Assembly (NCBI GenBank): GCA_013399895.1
Contig: VXBA01001882.1
Span: forward strand, 1,116,254-1,180,253
Direction: 5' to 3'
DNA: 64,000 nt
Source: Serilophus lunatus
Lineage: Eukaryota > Chordata > Aves > Passeriformes > Eurylaimidae
Shown here piece after piece: positions 51,101 to 63,388 of the stretch; position 1 is the first letter of the stretch; each line of letters opens with the position of its first letter. The translations under genes were made by a program, and so were the position numbers. A model generated the notes under the pieces. The model had not been told where the DNA came from, did not search any database, and worked only from the letters and a program-made list of their open reading frames with translations.

Positions 51101-52459
51101 GTGTGTGAAAATCGGTGTTAATATGGGATTCTTCTCTTGTGGTTTTCTTCTTTGAGTTTTTTTGAAGAGGAACTAATTAGTATTTACTTTTTTTTCCTTG
51201 TATTATATGTCTTCATTTTGTAGGGTGCTATTATTTTAGCTATTCCTATATGCATTGAAAATGTCAAGAATTTATAATGTGCTATGAATTTAAAAGTGGT
51301 ACCATTTGTGCTCTTCTGGCTGATCTTCTGTTGAGTAATCATGGTTGAGCATTTGAAAGAAAAAGTAACCAGCAGCCTATCCTACCCATGTCTTTATGCT
51401 GAGCGGGGAAATGAAATGACAAGGCTGAAGTAGTGCTCAGTGTGCAAATATAACAGGCGAGAAGGACAGCACTGTGGCACACTCAGCCCAAGTCTCAGCT
51501 GTCTCTTGCTCCCAGCCAGGGCCACCCAAGCTTCTCTCAGGAACTCTTTGCAGATACAACTAGGGCTGTTTAAATAGCAAGAGTTGCTCCATAGGGCAAG
51601 GAGAGATTCAGTTATTTTGTATTCCGTTGATGTTCTAGTCTGCTGCTCTTGAAGGAATTTTTAATATTTTCTTGATGCTCAGATGAAACGAGAAATGCAT
51701 TGATCCCATTCTGGGGGAGAAAACCCACAGCAAACCAAAAATAAAACAACAAAACAAAGAAACAAAAACTCAAAAAAGAGGACAATGTTATTTGCTTTTT
51801 ATCTGTATTAAATTCTCAGGTAGCTGCAATATCTGCAACAAGAAAAGATCTGGTGGGTTAAGGGACAATGTTAAACAGCTGAGTAGCTGGGGAAATTGTG
51901 TGATGCCTCTGAATTCTCTATGAGGGATTGATGACCAAAATGTTTAGTGAAAGAAAATACTCTTTGAAGAAGCACAAGTTATATATGAGTCAAAAAAAAT
52001 AAAAATGTGTGTGGTAGAAAGGGGGAATGGATGAGGGGAAATATCTTCTGATTATAATTTATCTGCTAGAAGTAAAAAGATAACCATTTCTTAAAAAAAT
52101 AAAAGTCCTTGGTAGCTGACCTCTAAGCCTATTTTTAGATCTTTTTTTTTCTTTGTTTTTATTTTCTAGCAAATGGCAATTAAAAAGCCATATTATTTCC
52201 TACTGAAACATTTTACTTCCTTTCAATTGCTGTCTGGAGTCTTAAAATGACTGTTCCTAGTCCTGTCCTTTTGGCATCTAAATAAAATTGAACGTGTATA
52301 TTGTTTGGTCAGAAGATGCAAAAAATTACAGCGATAAGGGGACTCATGTTTGTGTAAAATTGTTCGAGCAATGATACTGCTTTGTATTGCAGAACCAAAC
52401 ATAAATAATGCATTGAAAGAAAACCACTAAAGGGAGCCCCAAAGACTGGAGAATAGCTG
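45185..52459. other. non-coding stretch, no gene seen
   Basis: Long AT-rich interval. Frames at 46370-46960 and 48985-49514 are short, and each has some acceptor-like sequence nearby (for example TTTTTCTTCTTCCAG near 49303), but none gives recognisable protein. An acceptor-like tract ending at 52169 opens only 26 codons. Confidence 0.5.
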
Positions 52460-52477
52460 AAAAAAAAAAAAAAAAAA
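52460..52477. repeat. poly-A run (A18)
   Basis: Eighteen consecutive A. On the minus strand it supplies the phenylalanine run inside the 188-codon frame at 52344-52910, which is a chance ORF in purine-rich DNA. Confidence 0.95.
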
Positions 52478-53176
52478 GGCTCACAGGGTAAAAACCAGCA
52501 GAGAATCTGAAGTGTGGATTCTGGTGGGGCATTTGTGACACTAAATATGCAAAAATAGAGAATGCAGCACTATGTGCAGGAGAGGACAAGAAAAGTGAAA
52601 GAAATAGAGACTTAAGGGAATGAGAGAAAAGATGGAATAAAAGAGCAACAAAAAGATGAAGAAAGAAACAATATAAAATTTTAAATGAGATAAAATTGAC
52701 CTTTAAGAGGCTAAGTGGGGAATTAAAGCAATTAGGAAACAAAATCCAGACTTGCTGTCTTTGGAAGTTGATTGTCAAGAATCTTTGAACATTGTATGTA
52801 AATTTTTTCCAATACAGTGTTAATCTGGTGGCACTAATATAATTTAACCTTGTAAAAATTGTTGCTTTCAGGGCACACTTACCACAAAATTTCCTGGACA
52901 ACCCCGGCAATTTTGAATTTTGATAAATAAAAGGCTGAAAGCAATTAATAGAACCTCGCTGTTAAGTACTTGCTAGTAAAAATCACTCTTCAAATGCTGT
53001 TTCCAGCTTTATGCCCCTGTAGGTTTTTGAATATCTCAGAACTGGTACAGTTCCCACAACTTCCCTCAAGTAATTATTTCACAATTTAAGAAGGCTGTGA
53101 AGATGTCTTGTGAGCTCAGCTGCAGTCTTTGTCTTTTACTCAGTTAATTGCACAAACATGGGCTAAGGAGAAGCAA
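52478..53176. other. purine-rich non-coding stretch
   Basis: Plus-strand GAAA/AGAGA-rich sequence at about 52570-52680 keeps the minus strand free of stop codons and yields a long leucine/phenylalanine/serine-rich frame. No gene is supported. Confidence 0.55.
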
Positions 53177-53258
53177 CTTTTTCAGTATTAGCTTTTGTTG
53201 CCTGCAAAACTATTTCCCTTTTTCAGTATTAGCTTTTGTTGCTTGCAAAACTATTTCC
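53177..53258 (+). repeat. 41-bp tandem duplication
   Basis: Two adjacent 41-base copies (53177-53217 and 53218-53258), each starting CTTTTTCAGTATTAGCTTTT, differ at a single base (GCCTGC against GCTTGC). The near identity points to a recent duplication by slippage or unequal exchange. Confidence 0.97.
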
Positions 53259-55696
53259 AAGTCCCTTCATGAGCTGTTAGGTGAATTTCATATATTGAAC
53301 GTACTTCCTTAGCTATTTCTTTCATTTTCCCAGTCACTTTCTAGCTCTGCTGTGGTTCTTTTCTGGACTCTGCAGTTATTCCTTCTTTCCCTGCACTATG
53401 CAAAATCAAGACTCATGATTTTGTGTGAATGCCATGAGTTGGTACAATTGCTGTCCCCTCTTTATCTGTGTTTGTCTGTGTTGTCTCTAAATTGTAATAT
53501 TTCATGTGAAGGTCAGAATTATGCATAAATAATTTAGGTGCGATCAGATCTGGGTTTTCGTTTTTTTTTGGTTTATGAGGCTTTGGTTATTTTTTTTCTC
53601 TTTTTTCTCAGACTCTGGCACAATGGAAGCATCTTTCCACCACCATTCTCATTGGCAAAGAAAAAAAATCCCAACAAACAAATGTGCTATATGGTAGCAC
53701 TGCTCAAACGGAGCCCAGATATGTTGCCATACCCCTGCAGTGCCTGCAGCCAAGGATGAGCTGGTGGGCTCCCACAGCAAGCCCTGTGCTGCTCCAGTGC
53801 TTCCTCTAGGATGGATGTGAGCAATGTTTGCAGCCTGACAGTGGTTGCTTTCAACATCCATACATGGAACGTGCTTGGGCAGCAGTGTCAACAAGCACGG
53901 GGGCTGTCTGCATCCCAGTCCTGGCAGACCTCAGAGGGAGAGAGTCCTGCAGGGTCTGGCAACTCCTCACCTCTGTACATCCAGCCTAGAGCATTTCAAC
54001 TTTTTTTTTTTTTAGTGGACTGCAACTCATACAATTAAAGGTCTGAGATCATTTCCATGCCCCAAGCTGGATGTAGTTTGCTATGCTGAGCTGTTACCAT
54101 TTAATTACAAGCATGTCCAACATGTATATATCCAGGTAAGATGCTGCTTCCATGGAAAATAAGTTGGCAGGACTTCGCATTCATTCCATCATTACTTCGT
54201 AGCAATTCATATGTTTGTTAGGTTTCTTTCTCTGAAATCCTAACTTTTGAATCTCACTCCTTTGTGGTGACAACTATCTCAGAGCCAACCACAATATACA
54301 ATTTTTTCGCCATGTATACCACTTCATTTCAATTTATATTTTATTTTGTCTTTCTTGCCACTCAGTACCTTGAAGTTCTTCTCCAAAATATTGAGTTGGC
54401 CTTTGTCTTTACTGCATGGCATAGTTTATATTCTCCCCCACATTTGTTAGTGCATCGTTCATTCCCTCATCCAGATAGAATTTGCTCCTTTCCTGATTTT
54501 TTTTAATATTCTTTTTTGCTTGTCCAGCTTTAAATATGCAAGAGAAAATAAAATTGCTATGTCTCTCAATGTTGAAGAGGTTTCCTACAGCCTTATGCAA
54601 AATTGACTCAAGCCTGTGGCTAAACCTAAACACCTCTAGAAATACCAGCTTTACCTTCTCCTATCACTGCCAGGCTATTCCACCTGCCCAGCAAAGATAA
54701 ATTGTCTGCTTAAAGCAGGCACAGCAAAGACAAGAGGAAATACTGAAAGGCATTTAGCAGAGGAGGTATTTGTATCACAAAGTGCAGAAGAGGCAGATGT
54801 CTCAAACTTGCAGGCAGAAGTAGAGAGGAATGGAGAAATGCCACTCAAGATAACAACCCTGCTTTTTGCTCCACCTTTTACTGAACCAACAGTGATCTCA
54901 GTTTTTACAATATGTCTTTGCAAGGTTTTATTTCAGGAACTCAGAGACTGCAGGTGCTGCAGCTTTTTGCTAAACGATGGTAGTGATATTTATACTCCAA
55001 GGAATAGCAGGTGTTTTTAACAAGTTACTTCAGATGAACTGATAGTTTATAGATTAGTGTCTGTAAATTTATTGTCCTGTCTTTGGAGGTTTTTGAGGAA
55101 ATTATTAAAGTTGTAGTAAACAGATTAAGTTTGATAATTTAAAGCCACTTGAAAGATATGACTAATGCATTCACATAACATTTTATGTCATGATGTTTGC
55201 TCTTTTTTTTTGGCTTCTAGACTCTAGGTACATCTCATTAAGCACACCTGTGGCCATACAACTCCTAAATATTTTGTCATTCAAGACACATCTCCCTGGT
55301 ATTAAACTAGGGCTCATGCCCTACAGGGCTGTTTTCTCTATTAACGAAATAGCCACAAATGTGCTTTTCAAAGAAATATTACAAGGAGCTCTGCTGGTTC
55401 TAGTTTACTCACCAAATGGAGGTTGTGTACTGGGAGAAATAGAAAGAATCCTATTTACTGGAATCAGAAATTTTCATATGTCTATTTTCCATTCACAAAG
55501 AACAACTGAGTACTTCTAGTCCAGATATTATTTATGTAGTTTACTTTTCTGAAGGACCAGCAGAAATACTACTTTTACTGAAGTGAAATAAGTATTTAAA
55601 ACAATGTTTGGTTTAACAATGATTTAACTGACTAATCGTTTAGTACTTAACTGTTCAGATTTAGGGTCAGCTCAGGAAACATCACAGAAATGCTGT
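53259..55696. other. non-coding stretch, GC-richer patch near 53.7-54.0 kb
   Basis: The patch at about 53690-53990 has short frames on both strands without recognisable motif. A T13 run is at 54001-54013. An acceptor-like CTTTTTTTTTGGCTTCTAG ends near 55220, but the frame after it (to 55519) is not recognisable. Confidence 0.5.
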
Positions 55697-55768
55697 GGAA
55701 TGGTTTGAGTTGGAAAGGGACGTAAATACCATCTAGTACCAACACCCCTTCCATAGAGAGTTCAAGTC
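55697..55768 (-). mobile_element. CR1 3'-end fragment (minus strand)
   Basis: GGAATGGTTTGAGTTGGAAA, then GGGACGTAAATACCATCTAG and CCAACACCCCTTCCAT match the reverse complement of the CR1 3' UTR. The octamer tail itself is eroded. Confidence 0.85.
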
Positions 55769-57296
55769 CATTTGCTTCACAAAGTAATCATTAATCTATA
55801 ATTTGCCTTAATGACTGTTATTAATTGTGCAGCCTCTCCTTATATGTGCAGTTTTGAGTAACTTGGGTTATATTTGGCGAAAAATAAAAAAAAAAATATC
55901 TAAATTGCGAAAGAGCCCTATCACTTTGTCCCAAAGGAAGCCAAACGCTCTGCAAAGTTGGAATATACAAAGTCTAATGGATTGACTTAGCTGGCAATTT
56001 AAAAAGGATCTGTCATCACGTCCAGCAGCTGTACTTTACATATATTTGAAAATATTGTTATCATGGGGAAAAAATGTAGAACATATTACTTTTCCATTCA
56101 AGGCCTATTCTTTCTGTAAGCTTAAATGTTTTGTGGGTTGGTTTCTTGCTTTCTTTGTTTTGGTTTTTGTTTGTTTTCCCTAGGCTACTCAAAACAGTTT
56201 AATCTGAAAATGAATGGTTCATAGTTTAAGTAAAAGAAAATTACCAGGTTTTCATTTTGGTGAATATATCCTATACTCATGTGTCACAAAGCCTTAGGGT
56301 TTAGCTGGACAGGATCCCTTGTTGCTCAAACTATTCTGATAATCTTTTTCTGTCAAATTCAGGTGCTTTAATTTAACATTGTTGCTTTCTTCTGTTAGAA
56401 TCTGGACAATCCAAATTCCCCAGTGACAGTTACTTTTTTGCCATTGACATAATGATAGGAATATGAAAAAAAACAGAATATTGTGACAAGATTTATTGCA
56501 CAAACTCATAATCTATGAAAACTTCAGCAAAGTTTGTAAAATAAAGCCTGTTAATTCTATGTACCTGAATAGATGCAGGAGTATTTGAGCTTCTTAACTA
56601 GGTCAGTAGTTTAGCACCTACAGTGGACTCTTTAATAACATTTGCTTGATGTTATTGTAGATTTTCCAGTATTTAGTCATTCTTCAAAATTAGTTGTATT
56701 TATCTTAACAATGCCATTAATATTCATACTTTCAACTGTACTGATTACATCTTCAGTTTTTAATGATCAAAATCCTGTTGGGGTTGCATCTATATCTTCT
56801 GAAACCAGAAGAGAACAAATATGCAGTTCTCCTAACCAAGACTCTTAGCTTGTCTCTGCTAGGACTGCTGGCAGCTGCCCAAGATATTCCTAGAACATGC
56901 CATTAAGACTTTACACCTGGTGGCAGGAAGTAAAGGTACCTAATCCTATAGGTAGCATTTAGCTCTCAGCAGGCAATTCCCAACTGTGCTGCTTTGTGTG
57001 TCAACCATAAAATGCGTGTTGTCTTGCTGAAGCCTGACTAAGCAGCTTTGGATTGTTACAAAGGCTCTGCTGCATGTTCTAATTTGCATAGATTAGTCTT
57101 TTTTATTACATTGACTAATCAGAATATCTTAACCCAGACATGTTTATAGTCTTGGGTGGTTGTGTTGCACTACGTAGATAAAATATCCTCTCATTTGCAT
57201 GATTACTGTATGAAAGCAGTACTCTTAGAAGGCCAAAACACTAATTTAATACTCCTTGCCTGCCTCTCTTCTTCATCTTTCCCTTTTTCCTTCCAG
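55769..57296. other. non-coding stretch, no gene seen
   Basis: AT-rich DNA ending in a strong pyrimidine tract (TTCATCTTTCCCTTTTTCCT) before the AG at 57295-57296. Confidence 0.5.
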
Positions 57297-57362
57297 AACG
57301 AAATTGTCCAGACCCTCACCTTTTTCTTAGCTGTGGTGAAACCTTTCAATGGCACAGATTGA
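57297..57362 (+). CDS. weak candidate terminal exon
   Basis: A long, nearly pure pyrimidine tract followed by TTCCAG forms the cleanest acceptor-like site seen in the window. In frame 0 the following sequence reads 21 codons (beginning NEIVQTLTFFLAVVKPF) to TGA at 57360-57362. AATAAA occurs about 400 bases on, at 57766-57771, followed by GT/T-rich sequence. The peptide is short and unremarkable, no partner exon was found, and pyrimidine tracts with AG are frequent by chance. Family unknown. Confidence 0.15.
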   Translation, partial: NEIVQTLTFFLAVVKPFNGTD

Positions 57363-57765
57363 ACTACTTGGCTCAATTCTCAGGCTCAAAACCAAGTGGA
57401 AATATTGAACATGGTTTTGGCAAAGATGGGTTTTGCAGTTGCTGGAGATGGCACTACTCAGCATTTGCCCTTCCCTGTATCGTGCTGGGCAAACAGGACA
57501 ATCCGGGTGAAGGGAAGGAGATGAAGCCATGGAGTGAACAGAGAAAGGGAAAGAGAACAGTAGTTTACTGTAGATAAAGTGTTGAGAAGGCTGAGGACAA
57601 TTTTTTGTGTGCATGAAGGCCCACATTGGAGTGGCTTTTGTGGCTGGATGCAGGCCAGCAGCTGGCAGGCATGAGGAAACACCTTAACACTGAACTCCTT
57701 CTGCATGCTCAAAACATAAAACTGCCCTAAGTAGAAAAAGTAACAATTGGTTTCACATAAAAATC

Positions 57766-57771
57766 AATAAA
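57766..57771 (+). terminator. candidate polyadenylation signal AATAAA
   Basis: Canonical hexamer followed by GGTTCGTGTCTTTTTATTT, a suitable GT/T-rich downstream element. Relevant only if the exon candidate at 57297 is real. Confidence 0.15.
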
Positions 57772-60700
57772 ATGATAGGTTCGTGTCTTTTTATTTAGGG
57801 AAACAAAATTATGTCAAAATGTTACCAATCTGCACAAATACAGGTATAACAGTTGACTCACTGAACTGCATGAATGCAGGATAAAGTCTCAAAGAAATAT
57901 CTGGCTTTTCAATTTTTCTAACAGGTGGATAAGAGAATGCATAGCACAAAATCAGGCCTGAATACTCCTTCCAAGTTTTCATTGAGATCTATATTAGCAG
58001 ATTTAGGCTCTGGTATCAAGTATTTGATAGCTCTGTAATGAGAACAGAAGACATTTCCTTAGATTCTGGTAATAAGGAGTGAAGCTTAGAAATAATAAAC
58101 CGGCCAAAATAAAGGCAAATTTAAGGATGACAAAGCTAAACTAATCTTATTTTTGTAAGATTTTTGTCAGGCATAGTGGATAAACTTCCAACAGTGAATC
58201 CTAACACAGTTCTGAGAGATGAGAAGATGCCGCTTGAAAGTGTGTGGTTTTTTTCATCTTGTTTGGAAAATTGAAATTTTTTCCTAAATTGATTTTTGTG
58301 GAAATAAAAATCATGTGTGAGTTTAGCCTGAGCTCAACAGATAATTAAGATAAAAAAACTTGGAAATACTTTTGAAAACCTTTAGAAAAGTAACAATTTT
58401 TAAAATAAGGAAATTCACATATCTGTGCAACAGTGACTCTCTTAAGTGTTCTGGAGAGAAACATCTGTCAAAGCCTCAGTTTATTAGATCTAGCCCCATT
58501 ACAGACAAGTATTGGCTGTGTGCTGCCAGTGCTGTCGTAAACAATTCGTTTAGTATCCTTACACAGTCACTTAAACATTGTTTGTAGCAAATAAAGCAGA
58601 GGAAACTTTCCATAGGTGGATGAATATGCACTCAGATTTATTCTATCAGTTTTGCAAAGCCAGCTGTTTGACTTTAACAAAGGACCATGAACTATGAGCC
58701 AAGTGATCATCAGAGAGCCAGGGAAAATGGCTGATGATTTCAGAGGCAGGTAGAGTTGTCCTTGTCCATATGCTATCACATAAAAAACCCAGTCAAGATG
58801 AGGTGTTTTTGTACTCATTTACATTCTTGTTTTTCATGTGGTCTTTGACATTTATTTCTTTGCTCTATCAATCTTATGTGTTACCAGTTCCATTGCTGAC
58901 ACTTTCATACCTTCTAAGTTAAAGTATAGGGTTGTGGAGCTCTCTTTGGTTCAAATCTACTTCTATTTGGCATAGGTACATTGCACAGTAGAAGGGTTAG
59001 CTTCAGAATTGTAGAATCATTAGTTGTTTTCCTCTGCCTTTCCTTCTCTCTTGTATTTCCATATGGGGTTAAAGAGCTGATTTAGAACAAAATGCACATT
59101 TTACCACCCTAACATCTTTCACTTTGTACACTTATTACCTATTGCAGTGGAATTTAAATTCTAAATTAAGCGTCTTTGCAGTGCTGGTACAAGTGCTTCG
59201 ACACGTATTCCACATGCATAGGAAAGCGTATCACTGTTCCACACAAGAACACTCCTTAAAAGCACTGTTAATAATGGTTTCCTCTAAATATTTCCTAATA
59301 GCTATAAAGATCCATTCCTCACCTTTACTGTCACCTGTAGTCAAAACCTTTTTTGCTAGAACTTCTGTGGTATAGTGTCTGATATTATTATTAATACTTA
59401 CTCAAAATATGGTGTTGTAAGAAGCCAAATGTATAATTTTGTATTCATGGCTTTTAACAAAACCAGCCTATTTTTTGATCTTACTTTGTCTAGTATTGTA
59501 CAAAATTATCTGAGCTTGTCTGGAAAACCAATTTTGTGTTACTTCTTGTTCAGAATAGTAAGTTCTAATTTTGTTTGATATGCACGAACTGTAGTTTTTG
59601 TTAACTTTTGTTACCATATTTTTAGGGAGAAAAATGAGAGAGCTGGGGTAATGGTTTCTGTCTGGATTTCCCATGCTTTTTGTTTTTTAATTTCCTTAGG
59701 GTATTGTGAATTCTGGAGAATATTGTAATGGTTGGGGCTTGATAGCACAATTTTTTTTAATTATATTTAAATTATAGAAATGAGGACAACTGTTCAAGAG
59801 TTGGGAACTGTCGGTCCAGGGTGGGCAGTCAGTGCTACATTCAAATTCAGATCCATATAACTAAGACTGTCATCATTTAAAAGTGAATTCACTGAGTCAC
59901 CTAACTTTCAGTTTCTCGTAAGAGTTAAGTTCAATGAGTGTACATACAATTTTGCCATTGACCAATCTGTATGTGTCATCATAAAGTTGAGTATTTACCA
60001 AGTAATCTTATTCAGGCTTAGAAATCTTTTCCACATTCTGTTTTTTGCAAGTTATTCCATTTAAAATCACATGTTGCAGGATCAAGCTCTCAATTTTCTA
60101 TTTCACTTATATTGCTTTAAATTCTAAGCTGCATACTGTTACAAGTAAATAAGAAAATTTAAAGCAACACCTCTTAGGGTTGTCCTAAGCTGCTTATATT
60201 TCAGTTGATTTGGATAAACCTGGCTTGTATTCTTCTTATTCAGCATAAAATAATGTTGATATTCCTGGAAGAAAATTCATTAGAGGACTGTGGGAGATAC
60301 TTTGCAGTAGTTAATAGTGAATGGCTTTTCATAAGTTCCTGTTTTTATGTTGGAGTAATTTGAAATTTTGTTGAATTCCACTCCTTTAAGCAACAATACA
60401 AAGATGATAGCCAAGAATTCCATGACATAGCCATGCTCCTCTCAGCACATATGCCATCAAACATTGGTTACATTCACATTGAAAATTGATTTACCATTGT
60501 CAAAATAAATGAGACAATTATTCAAATAAATAACGCAACTATTAAATTGGAATTCATGTATGTCTCCTAGTGAGTGATTCACAGAAGTCATTTGCTTATA
60601 ATTCATTCTTGTAATTTTGTGATGGCCCGTCAAACAACCTGACTTTAAAAATGACTCATTAAAACACAGTTATGTCAAATGTCTCTCAGTAAACTGCATT

Positions 60701-61123
60701 CCTGAATGTTTTCATTTTAGTCTCTCAGTTTCTGGGATGTGTAGGAGAGATGTTTGCTACCTTCCACATCTAATAACTCTTGTTTCTTCAGTATTGCCTT
60801 GAATACTTTCAGTCTAATTTTTAGTTCCTACCTGCTTCTGATTGACTTCACAGAGAAGATAGTGTTGATGATCTTTGAGTTTAATCTCTTTACTGAGTGT
60901 AATTTTGCAAATCTGTATTGTGCCATTATTCTTTTTTTCTGTCCTTGTCATCAATTTTAATCATGACTGTGAGTAATTAGGATCAGGATGTCAGACTAGA
61001 TTTCTACTTAAAAGATGTGCCAAATAATCACGCTGATCTTGGATGATAAAAAAGATTAATTACTGTACTCATCCTGGCTACTGCTGGAGATTTTGCTAGA
61101 AGGAACAGTGGGAAAGAGTGCAA
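57772..61123. other. non-coding stretch, no gene seen
   Basis: Very AT-rich. The interval at about 60480-60560 is dense in ATTGTC, ACAATT and AAATAAAT motifs that could suit SOX or homeobox factors, but composition alone can explain them. Confidence 0.5.
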
Positions 61124-61141
61124 AGCAATTAATTAATTGCT
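61124..61141. repeat. 18-bp perfect palindrome with homeobox-type cores
   Basis: AGCAATTAATTAATTGCT equals its own reverse complement. It contains overlapping CAATTA/TAATTG cores, the kind bound by homeodomain proteins, in symmetric arrangement. The flanking sequence is unique, not simple repeat. Regulatory function is only a possibility. Confidence 0.8.
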
Positions 61142-62424
61142 CTCATACATTCCACTGCTAGTTCTCTTGCTCCTTTTAATACTTTGGAGTGTTATCTTTT
61201 CTGAAGCTTTTATGAACTCTTAACAAATATAAGCTGTGGCACTCAAATCCATTACAGTCTTTTCTACTCAGATTGTGTGAGATTAGTAAATCACATTGTA
61301 ATGAAAATAAAATGGCCATTGGTCTTTTCCCTCCACAGTAGATGTAGAATCTTATATGTGGCAGCAGTTGAGAACAATTTTACCTGAAAATGCAAATCCA
61401 TAAGCAAACATTAATATAGGTAGTGTGTGCAGTGATTTAACTACCATTTTATGAAGAGTAAAACAAGTGCAAAACATGCTCAGGATTTTGTACAAGACTA
61501 ATTTTATTTGACTAGCCTTTCCCCTTTTACATGAAAAACCACAACCAACCACGGCACACACTGATTTTACACAGTGCTTGTAGACTATATATACAAGAAA
61601 TCAGTGCATCTTGACAATAACGTTTCCTACTCTCTAAGTACACCTCTGAGGAGTGAAGGTACCAGTTTTAGTAGAAACCACTTAGAAATGATGCAGAGAA
61701 TGGAAGAAACACAAAGCAATGGTGTGGCTTCCAATTCAGGGCTGGCCACCAGCCCATGCAGAAGGGCCCGTCTGAGTTGCTGATGCTGCCTCAGAGGTGT
61801 TGGTGGGGCCATGGGGTCTGAAGGAGTCAGGGTGCTGGGTAACTGTGACTGCCTGTGTGTACATGATCCTGCAGTCACTCCTTCATTGCGTGGCAAAACC
61901 CTCCTTCCCAGCCAGCAGCAGCAGTGGGAAGGGATGCAGATGTTTTAGTGCCCTGTCTGAAATTCTCAGTGCTTGTGGTCAGTGGTTCTCTGCACTGCCT
62001 CCCCTTCTCCTCAGGCTGCTACTCATGCTTCTTGAATTTCTTAGTATTAGTGTGGCACTCTTGTAACTCAGTTTCTTAGATAGTGCAGTGGAGCTGTTCA
62101 GTGTTTGGTCTTTGTGCAGATATTTTTATTCATTATGGCATCACTATACCAGTCACTGATTCAGCACAAGACCAGAATGTTGTTCTGTCCAGTAGTTTTA
62201 CAGTTCTTCCTTTTCTGCTTTACAGAAGGAAGTTAAAGGCTGGGCATAAAGATATTTTTTTTTTAATGTCACATAGGAAGACTGTGACAGAATCTAGGAT
62301 TTAAGACCTTATTAATCTTAGTACAGTGCCTTAACCAGAACAGCATTTTCTTTTCTTGCACTTAATATTATTTACTTAGTGTAGCTAAGCTTTCTCCCTT
62401 CATTGGTGAGAAGCACTATTAAAC
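61142..62424. other. non-coding stretch, GC-richer patch near 61.7-62.0 kb
   Basis: Short frames on both strands at about 61570-62070 (for example CRRARLSC-ending on plus and a threonine/proline-rich one on minus) have no recognisable domain. Confidence 0.5.
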
Positions 62425-62444
62425 TATGGTATAAAAATACCATA
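62425..62444. repeat. 8-bp inverted repeat, AAAA loop
   Basis: TATGGTAT (62425-62432) and ATACCATA (62437-62444) are exact reverse complements around AAAA. A small hairpin, possibly by chance. Confidence 0.7.
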
Positions 62445-63240
62445 AATCTAAACCAATTAACATTATATTCACTCGGGCAAAGACTTTGTGGTTTTAATAT
62501 TTATAGGATGTAAAGAGTATTTATTTTTACTTTAAAGCAAAAATGCATGTGCATTTTGTGTACAAAAACTGTATTTGCTTGCACTTTGGTTTTCTCTTGA
62601 AGGAATAAACCAATTACTCTTCTGAAACAGAGCATGACATACTGGAGTAGATGTTAAGAAAAAAATTAGTCAAAGTTAAGACAAGTAGTTATGGTAAAAG
62701 CCAAACAAAAGCCCTCTCCAAATTCAAGAATTTGGAGTAAGGCTGTAGCGTGCCAGGAAGAAAATGACAATTGGAATTTTCTGTGTTATAAATTGTAGTA
62801 TTCTGCAAGAAAGGATTATGTAGATCTTTCTACTTCATTAGGATGCATTCACCTGTGAGATTATGGGATTCCCTACAATCTGAATGCAGAGATACCCTCC
62901 TGTAGGTGTCTGAAAAACAGCTCTGTGGCAGCGAAGGGTGAGAGGAAGAAATCTAAGCACAATAATATTGATTTTTATTACTTGTAATTTATTTGTAGAA
63001 CAGGAGATAAATTCTGTTTCCCAGGCATTGTTTTAGTAATCTCTGTGATATTTTGCAGAGACCCAAGCCATATAAATGCATTTGCTCTTAGCATTTCAAG
63101 CCTAGCACTTAGTTCTCCAGGACAACAGTGGATTTTCTTGGGTCCAGCAACCCCCCCGGTTGAACTCATAACCCGGCTCACATTGCTGGATTTTACTAAA
63201 CTTCACAAATTTGTAATTGTGTGTTTTGTTAACAGTGTTT
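62445..63240. other. non-coding stretch, no gene seen
   Basis: AT-rich. An acceptor-like TGTGATATTTTGCAG ends near 63059 and leads into an open frame that runs on into the CR1 fragment, so it is not a credible exon. Confidence 0.5.
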
Positions 63241-63388
63241 ATAGAGTCATGGAATGGTTGGAAGGGGCCTAGAAAGGTCCTAGAGTCCAACCCCCTTGCC
63301 ATGAGCAGTGTCACCTGCAACTAGATCAGGTTGCTCAGAGCTCCATCCAACCTGGCTTTGGATGTTTTCAGGAATTTAGAGTCTCTGC
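63241..63388 (-). mobile_element. CR1 3'-end fragment (minus strand)
   Basis: ATAGAGTCATGGAATGGTTG, then TAGAGTCCAACCCCCTTGCC and CTAGATCAGGTTGCTCAGAG and CCATCCAACCTGGCTTTGGA follow the reverse complement of the CR1 3' region in order. About 150 bases are kept, moderately diverged and 5'-truncated. Confidence 0.94.

Noticed and set aside
52170..52286. Acceptor-like tract, 26-codon frame and AATAAA
   Set aside because: The T-rich tract is low complexity, the peptide is unremarkable and the arrangement is expected by chance in AT-rich DNA.
52344..52910. 188-codon minus-strand open frame, the longest in the window
   Set aside because: It lies opposite purine-rich plus-strand sequence and an A18 run, giving an L/F/S-rich translation with no domain or splice context. 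Stop-codon depletion from composition explains it.
58945..58965. GGTTCAAATCT resembling a tRNA B-box
   Set aside because: No A-box, no cloverleaf pairing and no acceptor stem could be found around it.
58990..59025. GTAGAATCATTAG resembling a CR1 tail
   Set aside because: A single octamer-like match without any following CR1 sequence.
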